A DNA stretch of 64,000 nucleotides from Pseudomonas sp. BBP2017 (GTDB lineage: Bacteria; Pseudomonadota; Gammaproteobacteria; Pseudomonadales; Pseudomonadaceae), in contig NZ_PVZN01000012.1 of the NCBI RefSeq assembly GCF_003024385.1, forward strand, positions 98,065 through 162,064, written 5' to 3'. Positions 52,828 through 64,000 of this stretch are shown in pieces. The notes beneath the pieces are model-generated. The model saw nothing but the letters and a program-made list of their open reading frames with translations, was not told the DNA's origin and ran no database searches. Numbering within the stretch: position 1 is the stretch's first letter; every line of letters starts with the position of its first letter. The translations under genes and the position numbers were made by a program.

Positions 52828-55800
52828 TTATAACGAGGGTTTCCAGGCTGTGCCATCCGAAAGATCCGAAACTGCTATACGAAGGAATGATGCGGCGAAT
52901 TCCTCCGCAGGTAGCGGCAGGCTGACGATGTAACCCTGGATCTGTTCGCAGCCTTCGGCGGCAAGAAATTGCTGTTGGGCCTGGTTCTCGACGCCTTCGG
53001 CAATGATGGTCAATTGCATGCTGCGCCCCAGGGCAATGATTGCCCGGGCGATGGCCGCATCGTGGGGGTCATCCGGCAGGCCGCGAATGAACGATTGGTC
53101 GATCTTGAGGATGTCCAGCGGCAGGCGCTTGAGGTAACTCAGTGACGAGTAGCCGGTGCCAAAGTCGTCGATTGCCAGTTGCACTCCCAGACGCTTGAGC
53201 TGGTGGAGAATGGCCAGGGCTTCTTCGGCCTGGCTCATGATGAAGTTCTCGGTGATTTCCAGTTGCAGGTCACCGGCTTTGAGCTGGTGGGTCTTGAGCA
53301 ACTGCTCAATGCGTTTGATCAGGCTGGTTTGACGCAGCTGGGCGCCGGCCAGGTTGACCGACAGCGGGCCAAAGGCCTGGTAGCTTTTCTTCCAGGCCTG
53401 CATTTGCCGGCAAGCCTGCTCCAGGACCCAGTCACCCAATTGCAGAATCATGCCGTTCTCTTCAGCCAGGCCGATGAAATGTTCTGGAGGAACGTCGCCA
53501 AGCAGCGGGTGGGTCCAGCGAATCAGGGCCTCGGCGCCCACCAGGCTGTGGGTTTTCAGGCTGAGTTTGGGCTGGTAGCTCAAGCTCAGCTCATTGCGCT
53601 CTATGGCCCGGCGCAATTCGTGCTCCAGGGCAATGCGCTCGCTGGCCTGGGCCGTGAGGTCGCGGGTGTAGCATTCGATTCGGTTGCGGCCTTTGGCCTT
53701 GGAGCGGTACATCGCCGCGTCGGCATTGCGGATCAGTGAAGCGACATCGGTGCCATCCTGTGGGTACAGGCTGGTGCCAATGCTGGCGCTGGTGAAGAAC
53801 TCGTGTTCACCGGCCTGGAAAGGTGCGCTGAAGCAGGCCAGCAGTTTGTTGGCGATAAGGCTGGCGTCGCTGGGCTGGTGCAGACCGGGCAGCAGGATGA
53901 TGAACTCATCGCCACCCAGGCGCGCCACGGTGTCGATATCGCGCACCTGTTCTTTCAGGCGTTGGGCGATGCCCTTGAGCAGCAGGTCGCCGACCGGATG
54001 GCCAAGGCTGTCGTTGATGTGCTTGAAGCGGTCGAGGTCCAGAAACAGCACGGCCCCCTGGCGCTTGGAGCTGTGGGCACAGGTGAGGGCCGCTTGCAGG
54101 CGGTTTTCGAACAGCGTGCGGTTGGGCAAGCCTGTGAGTGGGTCGTGGTGGGCCTGGTAGTCGAGTTTCGCCTGGGCATGCTTGAGGCTGGAAATATCGG
54201 CGAACACCGCGACAAAGTGGGTGATGGCCCGCTCGCTGTTGCGCACGGCACTGATGGTCAGCCAGCTGGGATACAGCTCGCCATTTTTGCGCCGGTTGTG
54301 GATTTCGCCCTGCCAATGCCCTTCGGCGGTCAACTGGTGCCACATGGCGGCATAAAAAGCGCTGTCGTGCTGGCCCGAGGCGAGCAGGCGCGGTGTCTGC
54401 CCCAAGGCTTCGAATTCGCTGTAGCCGGTGATTTCGCTGAACGCCCGGTTGACGGCACTGATGCGCTGCTCGGTGTCAGTGATCAACACGCCTTCGGCGG
54501 TATTTTCAAACACAGTGGCGGCCAGTTGCAGTTTTTCCTGCATCAGGTGGCGTTCGGTGATGTCGCGGGCGATGGTCAGCATGCAGTCGACACCGGCTAT
54601 CGGTAATGGCCGGGCAGAGAGTTCGCACAGGCGTATCTGGCCGTCGCTGCGACGGATGTGGCAGCTGAAGTCACGGACGAAGCCGTCTTTTTTCAGCATT
54701 TCCAGCAGGCGTCGACGTTCGTTGAGGTCCACCCAGATGCCCAGGTCCAGGGAGGTATGATCCAGCGATACTTGACTGTCGAAGCCTGTCAGGCGGCAGA
54801 AGCCTTCATTGACCTCAAGCAGCAAGCCATCGCTCTGGCGTGACAGCAGCAGGCCGTCAGGGGAGGCGTGGAAGGCTTTGGCGAATTTCTCTTCAGAGGT
54901 TTGCAGTTGCTCCTGGGTTTCCTTGAGCTGGCTGATATCGCGCACGGCCACAACCAGCGCTGGCGTGTTGTCGAGCTCAAAGGTTTGCGCCGAGATCAAA
55001 CCGGTGAACAACTGGCCGTTGCTGCGTCGGAACAGCGTTTCCAGGTTGCGTATGTTGCCTGATTGCAGGCGCAGGAGTAATCCTGGGCCGATCCCGTCGA
55101 CTCCCCAGATGCTCAACTCTGTAGCGGTGCGGCCAATGACCTGTGCCGAGCTCAGGCCGATCTGCTCTTCGAAGGCCTCGTTGACCTCCAGCAGGCAGCC
55201 GTCGCTGAGGCGGGCGATCAGCAGGATGTCCGGGCATTGCTGGAATACCGAGGCGAATTTCTGCTCCGACAGACGCAGGGCATCCTCGGCATTCTTGGTT
55301 TCGCTGATATCGATCATCAGGCCGCGCATCACGGGTTTATGTCCGTGTTCGATCAGGCTGACGATATCGCGTACCCAAAGGCTGCGGCCATCGGCGCGAA
55401 TTACCCGGTAATCGAGGCTGTGGTCGCGCCCGGCAGCGGTCTCGCTGTCGCAGTAGGCTTGGGCCCAAAGGGCGTCGTCGGGGTGAATGATGCTGCGCCA
55501 GAAGCCCGGGCGCAGCCAATGACCTAGCGGGTAGCCGAGCAGGTCTTCGGCATGCGGCGAGACGTAGCTGTAGGTGAAGTCATTGGCATCGGCTTCCCAG
55601 GCGATTGCCGAGAGGCTTTCGATCAGGCCACGGTAGTGGTATTCGCTGCTGCGCAGTTCCTGTTCCAGGGCGATGCGCCGGGAGATCTCCGAGCTCAGCC
55701 GCCTGTTGACCCGCATCATTGCCGCCAGTATCGCCACCAACAGCAGGATGCCGGGCAGTCCGTAGATCAACAGATCGTTCCACAAGGCTCGATGATCCAG

Positions 55801-56571
55801 GACATTGCCGACCCAGCGCTCCTGAATCTTGCTGACTTCACTGGCGCTCATGTCGGCCATGACCTTGTCGAGGATGCCGGCCAGGATCTTTTGCTCCTGC
55901 GGTACGGCCATGGCCAGTTGATAGCGGTAGGTGGTTTCGCCGCTTACATACAGGCCGTCGAGCTTGAGCTGGCGCAGGCTCCAGATACTGGATGCGAGAT
56001 CGCCGACCACTGCGTCGACTTCATCGGTGGCCAGTGCCTGCAGGGTCGAGCTGACATTGGGCAGGGCGACCAGGTTCAGGTCGGGGTGATGGGTGCGCAG
56101 TAGTTCATGGGGAGCATAGTTCTCTACCACGGCAATCTTTAGCCCGTAGAGCTCCTTCAGGTTGCGCGGCTGTGCCCCGCCTTCATGGGCCAGGATGACG
56201 ATCGGGAAATCCAGGTAGGGGCGGGTGAAGGCCAGGAACCCCTGGCGCTCCGGTATCGACATGATGCCTGGAAGCAAATCCAGCTTGTTTTGTCGTGCCT
56301 GTTCAAGCACGGCTGTCCAGCTGGACGGCTCGACCGGTTTGAACACCACGCCCAGTCGTTCCTGGATAAGGGCAATGTAGTCGGCAGCCAATCCCTGGTA
56401 GCGACCGTCCTGGTCACGGTATTCAAACGGTGGCCAGGATGCGTCGACGCCGAGGCGCAGCTGCGGGTGAGCGCTGAGCCAGGCTTGTTCTTCGTCGGTC
56501 AGGGTCAAGGCGCCGGCCGTTGCGCTCCAGAGCATCTGGAGGAACAACAGGAGGGCCGGCATTTTGGGCAT
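52828..56571 (-). CDS. SBP-PAS-GGDEF-EAL cyclic di-GMP enzyme
   Basis: A 1247-residue sensor. After a signal peptide (about 1-20) comes a periplasmic SBP_bac_3 amino-acid-binding domain (about 25-255), a transmembrane helix (about 270-290, GLPGILLLVAILAAMM), about four PAS domains (about 315-815), a GGDEF domain with intact RLGGDEFIILLPG and an EAL domain with GAEALIRW, then the family's DDFGTGYSSLSYL. Both catalytic motifs look complete, so it could make or degrade cyclic di-GMP. The start at 56571 (MPKMPALL) gives a signal peptide; the longer frame to 56790 does not. The gene lies between the tRNA and the rpoD terminator. Confidence 0.92.
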   Translation of the reverse strand: MPKMPALLLFLQMLWSATAGALTLTDEEQAWLSAHPQLRLGVDASWPPFEYRDQDGRYQGLAADYIALIQERLGVVFKPVEPSSWTAVLEQARQNKLDLLPGIMSIPERQGFLAFTRPYLDFPIVILAHEGGAQPRNLKELYGLKIAVVENYAPHELLRTHHPDLNLVALPNVSSTLQALATDEVDAVVGDLASSIWSLRQLKLDGLYVSGETTYRYQLAMAVPQEQKILAGILDKVMADMSASEVSKIQERWVGNVLDHRALWNDLLIYGLPGILLLVAILAAMMRVNRRLSSEISRRIALEQELRSSEYHYRGLIESLSAIAWEADANDFTYSYVSPHAEDLLGYPLGHWLRPGFWRSIIHPDDALWAQAYCDSETAAGRDHSLDYRVIRADGRSLWVRDIVSLIEHGHKPVMRGLMIDISETKNAEDALRLSEQKFASVFQQCPDILLIARLSDGCLLEVNEAFEEQIGLSSAQVIGRTATELSIWGVDGIGPGLLLRLQSGNIRNLETLFRRSNGQLFTGLISAQTFELDNTPALVVAVRDISQLKETQEQLQTSEEKFAKAFHASPDGLLLSRQSDGLLLEVNEGFCRLTGFDSQVSLDHTSLDLGIWVDLNERRRLLEMLKKDGFVRDFSCHIRRSDGQIRLCELSARPLPIAGVDCMLTIARDITERHLMQEKLQLAATVFENTAEGVLITDTEQRISAVNRAFSEITGYSEFEALGQTPRLLASGQHDSAFYAAMWHQLTAEGHWQGEIHNRRKNGELYPSWLTISAVRNSERAITHFVAVFADISSLKHAQAKLDYQAHHDPLTGLPNRTLFENRLQAALTCAHSSKRQGAVLFLDLDRFKHINDSLGHPVGDLLLKGIAQRLKEQVRDIDTVARLGGDEFIILLPGLHQPSDASLIANKLLACFSAPFQAGEHEFFTSASIGTSLYPQDGTDVASLIRNADAAMYRSKAKGRNRIECYTRDLTAQASERIALEHELRRAIERNELSLSYQPKLSLKTHSLVGAEALIRWTHPLLGDVPPEHFIGLAEENGMILQLGDWVLEQACRQMQAWKKSYQAFGPLSVNLAGAQLRQTSLIKRIEQLLKTHQLKAGDLQLEITENFIMSQAEEALAILHQLKRLGVQLAIDDFGTGYSSLSYLKRLPLDILKIDQSFIRGLPDDPHDAAIARAIIALGRSMQLTIIAEGVENQAQQQFLAAEGCEQIQGYIVSLPLPAEEFAASFLRIAVSDLSDGTAWKPSL

Positions 56572-56662
56572 AACGGCCTCGTCACACAGGTGGACTGATT
56601 CGAGTGTAGACGGGCATTTCTGTGCCAGGGTAGTGGCGAAAGTCTTAAAGTGTGTGATCGCA

Positions 56663-56691
56663 GAAAAGAAAAACCCCGGCCTGGGCCGGGG
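56663..56691 (-). terminator. rpoD terminator
   Basis: CCCCGGC and GCCGGGG (56674-56680 and 56685-56691) make a 7-bp stem with a 4-base loop; on the minus strand TTTTTCTTTTC follows. It begins 8 bases after the rpoD stop. Confidence 0.92.
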
Positions 56692-56698
56692 TTCGTCA

Positions 56699-58549
<1,851 letters not shown>

Positions 58550-58617
58550 AACACCCTATCCACTGAAGGTCTTGGCGGGCAAAAAAACAAGCCGAGGATT
58601 ATACCCGAGCTAGGACC

Positions 58618-60588
58618 TCACGCGCCAGTTGAGGTCGGGGTTTGTGCGGGAACATTCCGGCTTAACAGGTCGCGCAGCTGATTTTTTTCCTCTGCGCTCA
58701 GTTCACTTTGACGTGCTTTCCTGAGCAGATGTTCCAGGCTTCGCTCGCGTTGGCGAGCGGACAAGCTAGTTATAGTGTCGAAAAACTGTTGTTCAAGGTT
58801 GTCGGCATCGATCAGCCATTCCTTTTCCGCTAATGCCCGCAATAAACGACCTTGTTCGGTGCCATGCCAGCGGGCGATCAGCTGTAGTGAGCGTAGCTCA
58901 GGATTCTTTTGCAATGCCTCGAGCAGCGCCACCAGCAGCTGGGCGTAGACGTGTTCTTCGGCCGCGAAATGGCCGGCGTCTTCGACCTTCTTGGCCAGCT
59001 GCGGATGGTGCAGCAGGGTGCGCAGGGCGCTCAAAGTCGGGGGTTCCACCGAGGTTGGCACTCGTGGTGGTGCATCCTGGCGTTGACCATTGCGTTCCCA
59101 GGGTTTGCCCTTCTTGTCCCACGGCTTGCCTTCCCATTTCTTCTTGCCGCCCTTGTTCGGCGTCCACTGCTGTTGCGGCGGCGCGTACTCGGGTTGGTGG
59201 AAGTCGCCGTAATCCGGGGTGTAGTCGGGAATGGCGTCGTAATCGATGCCTGGGTCGTAGCTGGGCGGCGCTTCGGTGGGTGCGCTATGGCTCAGTTGCT
59301 CGACCTGCTGGTTGTCGAGCCCGGTGATTTCCTTGAGGCGATTGCGCATCAGGGCGCGCAGGTTGGCACCGGGTACTTTTTCGATCAACGGTGCTGCCAG
59401 GGTGGCCATGTGCGCCTTGCCCTCAAGCGAGCGCGGGTCGGCTTCTTCGGTCAACTGCTGGAAAAAGTAGTCGGCCAGAGGCTGGGCATGCTGGTTGACG
59501 CGGGCGCGAAACGCGTCAGTGCCTTCGGCGCGGATCAGGGTGTCCGGGTCTTCGCCTTCGGGCAGGAACAGGAAGCGCGCTTTACGGCCGTCCTGCAGGC
59601 TCGAAAGGGTGGCCTCCAAGGCGCGCCAGGCGGCATTGCGGCCGGCCTGGTCGCCGTCGAAGCAGAACAGTACGCTGGGTACTACGCGAAACAGGCGCTT
59701 GAGGTGTTCTTCGCTGGTGGCGGTGCCCAGGGTCGCCACCGCATTGCGCAGGCCTTGCTGGGCCAGGGCGATGACATCCATGTAGCCTTCAACGACGATG
59801 ATTTCATCGAGATTGCGGTTGAACTTGCGCGCTTCGTAGAGGCCGTACAGCTCCTGGCCCTTGTGGAACACCGGGGTTTCCGGGGAGTTCAGGTACTTGG
59901 GCTTGTCGTCGCCCAGTACCCGGCCGCCAAAGGCGATAACCCGGCCGCGGCTGTCGCGGATCGGAAACATGACCCGGTCACGGAAGCGATCGTAGCGCTT
60001 GCCGGACTCGGCGTTCTCGATCAGCAGGCCGGCATCGATCATGGCCTTTTGTTGCAGGGTATCGCTGCTCAAGTGTTTGAACAGGTTGTCCCAGCCGGGC
60101 GGGGCGTAGCCGAGGCCGAAGTCGCGAGCGATTTCTCCGGACAGGCCACGGCCCTTGAGGTATTCCACGGCTGACCGGCGGGTCGGGTGGCTCTTCAGGG
60201 CTTGACGATAAAACTCGGCAGCCGCTTCCAGCAGGGGGTACAGCGGCGAGTCGGTGGGTTGCCGGGGCTTTTGCCCGCGTCCGCCTTCCTCGCGGGGGAT
60301 CTCCATGCCGGCAGCCTTGGCCAGTTCCTCGACGGCCTGGGGAAAGTCCAGGTTGTCGTGGTCCATGATGAAGCCAAGGGCGTTACCGCCCGCGCCGCAG
60401 CCGAAGCAGTAGTAGAACTGCTTGTCGGGACTGACGCTGAAAGACGGGGTTTTTTCCTTGTGGAACGGGCAGCAGGCGGTGAGGTTCTTGCCGGCCTTTT
60501 TCAGCTGCACGCGCGAACTCACCACATCGACGATGTCGGTACGGTTGAGGAGGTCGTCGATGAAGCTTTGGGGAATCAGCCCGGCCAT
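58618..60588 (-). CDS. dnaG: DNA primase
   Basis: A 656-residue primase. The CHC2 zinc domain has CPFHKEKTPSF and CFGCGAGG. The TOPRIM domain includes VVEGYMDVIALAQ and the acidic FCFDGDQAGRNAAW. The C-terminal helicase-binding domain is preceded by a proline/glycine/lysine-rich linker (about 440-510) that is long for the family. It makes RNA primers at the replication fork. Confidence 0.98.
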   Translation of the reverse strand: MAGLIPQSFIDDLLNRTDIVDVVSSRVQLKKAGKNLTACCPFHKEKTPSFSVSPDKQFYYCFGCGAGGNALGFIMDHDNLDFPQAVEELAKAAGMEIPREEGGRGQKPRQPTDSPLYPLLEAAAEFYRQALKSHPTRRSAVEYLKGRGLSGEIARDFGLGYAPPGWDNLFKHLSSDTLQQKAMIDAGLLIENAESGKRYDRFRDRVMFPIRDSRGRVIAFGGRVLGDDKPKYLNSPETPVFHKGQELYGLYEARKFNRNLDEIIVVEGYMDVIALAQQGLRNAVATLGTATSEEHLKRLFRVVPSVLFCFDGDQAGRNAAWRALEATLSSLQDGRKARFLFLPEGEDPDTLIRAEGTDAFRARVNQHAQPLADYFFQQLTEEADPRSLEGKAHMATLAAPLIEKVPGANLRALMRNRLKEITGLDNQQVEQLSHSAPTEAPPSYDPGIDYDAIPDYTPDYGDFHQPEYAPPQQQWTPNKGGKKKWEGKPWDKKGKPWERNGQRQDAPPRVPTSVEPPTLSALRTLLHHPQLAKKVEDAGHFAAEEHVYAQLLVALLEALQKNPELRSLQLIARWHGTEQGRLLRALAEKEWLIDADNLEQQFFDTITSLSARQRERSLEHLLRKARQSELSAEEKNQLRDLLSRNVPAQTPTSTGA

Positions 60589-60892
60589 GGCACTCTCATC
60601 ATCAGGCGATAAGCAAGTGTAATCGCTAATGCTGCGGGAACGGCTGCGCGTTCGAGCGATGTCGAATGGCGTAACACAAAATTCGGAAAGACGTGCTCGT
60701 CTGTAGCCGGTGAAGGCTCGTCAGTAATGACGTGCACAGCTGGCGTTGAGGCCAGTTCTGACGTTTCAGGCAGGTTGTCCGCACTGCAGGGCAATGGGAC
60801 GCCTCGGGCACAAAGGCCTGAGGGTGGAGCAGCTACTGCCGGCAGCCCGGCTTTGGGCCGGGCGAGGCAGAAGCTTGCGACGAGCGCCTGTA
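60589..60892. other. 304-bp spacer between rpsU and dnaG
   Basis: No supported gene is present. A hairpin of GCCCGGC and GCCGGGC (60845-60863) lies downstream of rpsU without a T-run and may set the rpsU to dnaG ratio by partial termination or processing. A 72-codon frame at 60576-60794 has no ribosome site or recognisable family. In some pseudomonads a YqeY-type gene sits here; it is absent. Confidence 0.55.
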
Positions 60893-61108
60893 TTAGTACA
60901 GACGAACGGCGCGGCGCTGTTCGCGCTGAACTTTCTTGGCGTGACGTTTAACAGCGGCTGCTGCTTTGCGCTTACGCTCAGAAGTCGGCTTCTCGTAAAA
61001 TTCGCGGCTACGAACTTCAGCCAGAACACCGGCTTTTTCGCAGGAGCGCTTGAAACGACGCAGAGCTACGTCGAAGGGTTCATTCTCTTTAACTTTGACG
61101 GCTGGCAT
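60893..61108 (-). CDS. rpsU: 30S ribosomal protein S21
   Basis: A 71-residue basic protein, [20 protein letters not shown] start and a C-terminus rich in K and R, the standard S21 length. It is required for translation initiation and is the first gene of the macromolecular synthesis operon with dnaG and rpoD. AAGG precedes the ATG. Confidence 0.99.
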
Positions 61109-61194
61109 CCAGAGCTACCTTCATTCATTACCGGGGGTCAACGAACTCGTGGCAAAACTGTGCACTGGAGAACGTCGGTTTTTAAGGGTTGCGG

Positions 61195-61223
61195 ATGTTA
61201 ACCCTTAGCCAGCCGGAATGCAA
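61195..61223 (-). promoter_or_regulatory. Candidate promoter of rpsU-dnaG-rpoD
   Basis: On the minus strand TTGCAT (61218-61223) and TAACAT (61195-61200) are spaced 17 bases apart, about 90 bases before the rpsU start. Confidence 0.5.
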
Positions 61224-61310
61224 AGCCTCTGATCGAAAACCGCTGGTCGGCACCGGGAGTGGGGACTATCATGCGCGCCTTCGAATTCAGCCTCCACAAG
61301 GCGCAGACCC

Positions 61311-62336
61311 ATGCTAGTACTGGGATTAGAAACATCCTGCGACGAAACCGGCGTCGCATTATACGACAGTGAACGCGGTCTTTTGGCCGATGCATTGTTC
61401 AGTCAGATCGACCTGCACCGTGCCTATGGCGGCGTGGTGCCGGAGCTGGCCTCACGTGATCACGTCAAGCGCATGCTGCCGTTGATCCGCCAGGTGCTGG
61501 ACGAGGCCGACTGTGTCGCTACCGAAATCGATGCCATTGCCTATACCGCCGGCCCCGGGCTGGTCGGCGCACTGTTGGTGGGGGCGTCCTGCGCCCAGGC
61601 CCTGGCGTTTGCCTGGGGTATTCCGGCGTTGGGCGTGCATCACATGGAAGGTCATTTGCTCGCGCCGATGCTCGAGGAACAGCCGCCTGAGTTCCCGTTC
61701 GTCGCCTTGCTGGTGTCCGGTGGACATACCCAGTTGGTGCGCGTGGATGGCATCGGTCGTTATGAGCTGCTGGGTGAAACCCTTGATGATGCAGCGGGCG
61801 AGGCGTTCGACAAGACTGCCAAGCTGATGGGGCTGAATTATCCAGGTGGCCCGGAAATCGCCCGTCTAGCGACCCAGGGCGTCCCCGGTCGTTTCGTTTT
61901 CCCGCGGCCGATGACCGATCGCCCAGGCCTGGATTTCAGCTTCAGCGGCCTCAAGACCTTCGCCCTGAACACCTGGCAGCAGTGCCAGAAAGCTGGAGAC
62001 GACGGCGAGCAAACTCGTTGCGACGTGTCGCTGGCCTTCCAGCAGGCGGTGGTGGAGACTTTGACCATCAAGTGCAAGCGTGCCTTGAAGCAGACCGGCC
62101 TGAAGCGCTTAGTGATTGCTGGAGGCGTCAGTGCCAACAAGGCGTTGCGGACTTCGTTGGAAGAGATGCTCTCGGGCATCAAGGGCAATGTCTACTACGC
62201 CCGGCCACAGTTTTGCACCGATAACGGCGCCATGATCGCCTATGCCGGTTGCCAGCGACTGGCTGCGGGGCAGCAGGAAAGCCTGGCGATCAGCGTGCAG
62301 GCGCGCTGGCCGATGGAGCAGTTGGCCCCGCTGTGA
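61311..62336 (+). CDS. tsaD: tRNA threonylcarbamoyladenosine transferase subunit TsaD
   Basis: A 341-residue ASKHA-fold protein. It has [17 protein letters not shown] at the start, the metal-binding histidines in [10 protein letters not shown], and VSGGHTQLV with later [12 protein letters not shown]. With TsaB and TsaE it makes t6A37 in ANN-reading tRNAs; it is essential. It is divergent from rpsU, and a -10-like TATCAT lies at 61267. Confidence 0.98.
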   Translation: MLVLGLETSCDETGVALYDSERGLLADALFSQIDLHRAYGGVVPELASRDHVKRMLPLIRQVLDEADCVATEIDAIAYTAGPGLVGALLVGASCAQALAFAWGIPALGVHHMEGHLLAPMLEEQPPEFPFVALLVSGGHTQLVRVDGIGRYELLGETLDDAAGEAFDKTAKLMGLNYPGGPEIARLATQGVPGRFVFPRPMTDRPGLDFSFSGLKTFALNTWQQCQKAGDDGEQTRCDVSLAFQQAVVETLTIKCKRALKQTGLKRLVIAGGVSANKALRTSLEEMLSGIKGNVYYARPQFCTDNGAMIAYAGCQRLAAGQQESLAISVQARWPMEQLAPL

Positions 62337-62359
62337 TTAGCGGCGCTCATGCAGATGAT

Positions 62360-62929
62360 TCAGAAATGCCGTTCGCGGCCGGCCAAAAGGTCGCGTAGAT
62401 TGCCGCGGTGACGCCAGACGATCAGCACGGTCAGCACGCTGATTGGCAGCAGCGCTTGCGGCTCGCGCCAGGCCAGCAGCGGCAGGGTCAGGGGTGTGGC
62501 GATCAGTGCCGCGAGGGAGCTGGTACGGGTCAGGTAGAAAGTCAGCAGCCAGGCGCAGATGGCCAGGAGTGCTGCTGGCGGGTAGAGCCCCAGTAACAGG
62601 CCGGCGGCGGTGGCGACACCTTTGCCGCCGCGAAAGCAGAAGTACACCGGGAACAGGTGGCCGATGACCGCACACACGCCGATCCAGGCCTGTTGCTGCA
62701 GATCAAGGCCGGCAAGACTGGCGATCAGCACCGGCAACAAGCCCTTGCACAGGTCGCCAAGCAGGGTCAGGACCGCCAGTTTGCGGCCGGCCAGGCGCAG
62801 CATGTTGGTTGCACCGGCATTGCCAGAACCGCTCATGCGCGGGTCCGGGCTGCCATTGAGGCGGCTGAGGAGAATGGCAAAGGACAGCGAGCCAAGCAGG
62901 TAGGCGAGCAGCGCCAGTAACCAAAACAT
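62360..62929 (-). CDS. plsY: Glycerol-3-phosphate acyltransferase PlsY
   Basis: A 189-residue inner-membrane enzyme with about five helices that moves the acyl group from acyl-phosphate to glycerol-3-phosphate, the first step in phospholipid synthesis. It has [14 protein letters not shown] and [21 protein letters not shown], the two signature loops. It is convergent with tsaD and divergent from folB. Confidence 0.96.
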   Translation of the reverse strand: MFWLLALLAYLLGSLSFAILLSRLNGSPDPRMSGSGNAGATNMLRLAGRKLAVLTLLGDLCKGLLPVLIASLAGLDLQQQAWIGVCAVIGHLFPVYFCFRGGKGVATAAGLLLGLYPPAALLAICAWLLTFYLTRTSSLAALIATPLTLPLLAWREPQALLPISVLTVLIVWRHRGNLRDLLAGRERHF

Positions 62930-63003
62930 GCTAACTATTCCGGGCGAGGACGCCCTGATTCTAACGGCGCCAGTCGCCCTTGTCGTGCAGTGGAGAGAAG
63001 TGC

Positions 63004-63357
63004 TTGGACAGAGTGTTCATCGAAGGTCTGGAAGTCGATACCGTCATCGGTGCCTATGACTGGGAGCGCGGGATTCGCCAGTGCCTGCGCCTGGACCTGC
63101 GTTTTGCCTGGGACAACCGGCCGGCAGCGGCGGGCGATGACCTGACCCTGGCCCTGGACTACGCCAGTGTGACTGCGCGTATCCAGGCGTTCGCCGAACA
63201 ATCCGAGTTCCAGTTGGTCGAGACCTTCGCCGAGCGCCTGGCTGCGGTGCTGATGAGTGAGTTTCAGATTCCCTGGCTGCAGCTCAAACTGACCAAGCCC
63301 GGTGCCGTATCGGCCGCCACTGGAGTGGGCGTGGAGATTGAGCGCGGATGTCTCTGA
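63004..63357 (+). CDS. folB: Dihydroneopterin aldolase
   Basis: A 117-residue folate enzyme with [20 protein letters not shown] and [12 protein letters not shown], and the family's full length from TTG at 63004, which has GGAGA upstream. The longer frame to 62980 adds a cysteine-rich leader not in the family. It overlaps folK by ten bases. Confidence 0.95.
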   Translation: MDRVFIEGLEVDTVIGAYDWERGIRQCLRLDLRFAWDNRPAAAGDDLTLALDYASVTARIQAFAEQSEFQLVETFAERLAAVLMSEFQIPWLQLKLTKPGAVSAATGVGVEIERGCL

Positions 63358-63857
63358 ACCGGGTTTACCTTGGCCTTGGCAGCAATGTCGAGCGTGAGCG
63401 GCATTTGACTGCGGGCCTGGAGGCGCTGGCTGTTTTTCTTCAGGGCATGCAGTGTTCGGCAGTGTTCGAGAGCCAGGCTGTGGGAATCAAAAGCGGCCCG
63501 TTCTTCAATCTGGTGGTGACCGGGCTGACCGATATGCCGTTGATGGAGCTGGACCGTCGGCTCAAGTTCATCGAGGCTGATAACGGCCGCTATGCGCCAG
63601 AGCGCAAAGGCCTGCCGCTGGATATCGATGTGCTGATGTACAGCGATCTGCACGGCAGTTTTGACGGGTTGGTGCTGCCCCGCGCCGAGATTCTCAAGAA
63701 TGCCTTCGTGCTGTGGCCGCTTTCGTTGATTGCCCCTGGGTTGGTGCATCCGGGGGTCGGAAAAACCATGAGCCAGTTGTGGGAAGAGGCGCAGATCGAG
63801 CAAGTGCTTGCGCCAGTACCCTTTGAGTGGCGTGGGCAGCAGTTGACCTGTCTCTGA
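63348..63857 (+). CDS. folK: Hydroxymethyldihydropterin pyrophosphokinase
   Basis: A 169-residue HPPK with VYLGLGSNVERERHL, the catalytic RYAPERKGLPLDIDVLMY block and VLPRAEILKNAFVLWPL. It pyrophosphorylates the pterin product of FolB. The ATG overlaps the folB end. Confidence 0.97.
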   Translation: MSLNRVYLGLGSNVERERHLTAGLEALAVFLQGMQCSAVFESQAVGIKSGPFFNLVVTGLTDMPLMELDRRLKFIEADNGRYAPERKGLPLDIDVLMYSDLHGSFDGLVLPRAEILKNAFVLWPLSLIAPGLVHPGVGKTMSQLWEEAQIEQVLAPVPFEWRGQQLTCL

Positions 63858-63873
63858 GATTGTTTTGATCCCT

Positions 63874-63898
63874 ATCGCGGGGCAAGCCCGCTTGTGTC
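63874..63898 (+). repeat. REP element, single copy
   Basis: ATCGCGGGGCAAGCCCGC followed by TTGTGTC, the same 25 bases as 5978-6002. It lies 17 bases after the folK stop. Confidence 0.85.
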
Positions 63899-63928
63899 TA
63901 TGGCCGGAAGTAAACTCTAGGGTGAGAG

Positions 63929-63995
63929 AGGTGGATGGCAAGCTGTGAGTCCGCGGTGCTTAAAGCACGAGTGGGAGCAAAGCTGCCATCCACCT
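63929..63995. other. Long imperfect hairpin near the right edge
   Basis: AGGTGGATGGC (63929-63939) pairs with GCCATCCACCT (63985-63995), and AGCT with AGCT continues the stem after one bulged A. Inside the loop GTGCT-TAA-AGCAC (63956-63968) forms a second small hairpin. The two-level fold is not a REP. No coding frame is supported here. Confidence 0.55.
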
Positions 63996-64000
63996 TTCCA

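Noticed and set aside
60576..60794. 72-codon frame between rpsU and dnaG
   Set aside because: It overlaps the dnaG start and has no ribosome site or family similarity.

Overview
The window is a chromosomal stretch of a Pseudomonas, most probably of the P. putida group. The evidence is the gene order (bioBFHCD; pqqF-pqqABCDE-peptidase; davBA; rpoD-dnaG-rpsU-tsaD-plsY-folB-folK), the high GC content, and repeated short palindromes of the Pseudomonas REP type (core ATCGCGGGGCAAGCCCGC).

Layout. (1) 1-2.1 kb: the end of a lipopolysaccharide-core kinase cluster. (2) 2.1-15.3 kb: a ferric-siderophore cell-surface-signalling system with a TonB receptor, a PepSY membrane protein and a 60-residue partner, plus a FecI-type sigma factor and FecR-type anti-sigma factor. 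The receptor and the sigma/anti-sigma pair are separated by a forward-strand type VI secretion cassette at 6.2-13.7 kb: VgrG, a DUF4123 adaptor, a VasX-like membrane-targeting effector, a DUF6708 protein that is probably the immunity protein, and a 17-codon remnant of a second immunity gene. (3) 15.4-26.9 kb: DnaQ-type exonuclease, cNMP/CBS/nucleotidyltransferase protein, response regulator, malate synthase G, GcvR, RarD, SrkA, a Tat-exported PhoX-type phosphatase and a ModE-type regulator. (4) 27-32.3 kb: comF divergent from the complete late biotin pathway, with a good BirA operator between them. (5) 32.3-40.7 kb: a 98-residue flagellar-rod-like miniprotein, two paralogous acyl-CoA dehydrogenases flanking a diguanylate cyclase, a LysR regulator divergent from a class III aminotransferase, and a 52-residue Pmp3 protein. 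(6) 41-48.6 kb: the PQQ biosynthesis cluster on the minus strand. (7) 48.6-51.7 kb: lysine 2-monooxygenase and 5-aminopentanamidase genes (davB, davA) with a Lrp-type regulator. (8) 52-56.6 kb: a family 25 glycosyltransferase, a CAU tRNA with tRNA-Ile2 features, and a 1247-residue SBP/PAS/GGDEF/EAL protein. (9) 56.7-63.9 kb: the macromolecular synthesis operon rpsU-dnaG-rpoD, divergent tsaD, plsY and folB-folK.

The most notable structures are the type VI cassette lying inside an iron-signalling locus with REP-like sequence at both borders, the immunity-gene remnant, the miniature flagellar-axial-like protein, and sequence-readable operators for BirA, PsrA (a perfect inverted repeat just downstream of a -10 box) and a LysR protein. 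No CRISPR array, transposase, integrase, rRNA gene or type VI structural gene other than vgrG was seen. All family assignments come from reading the sequence; no database search was run.
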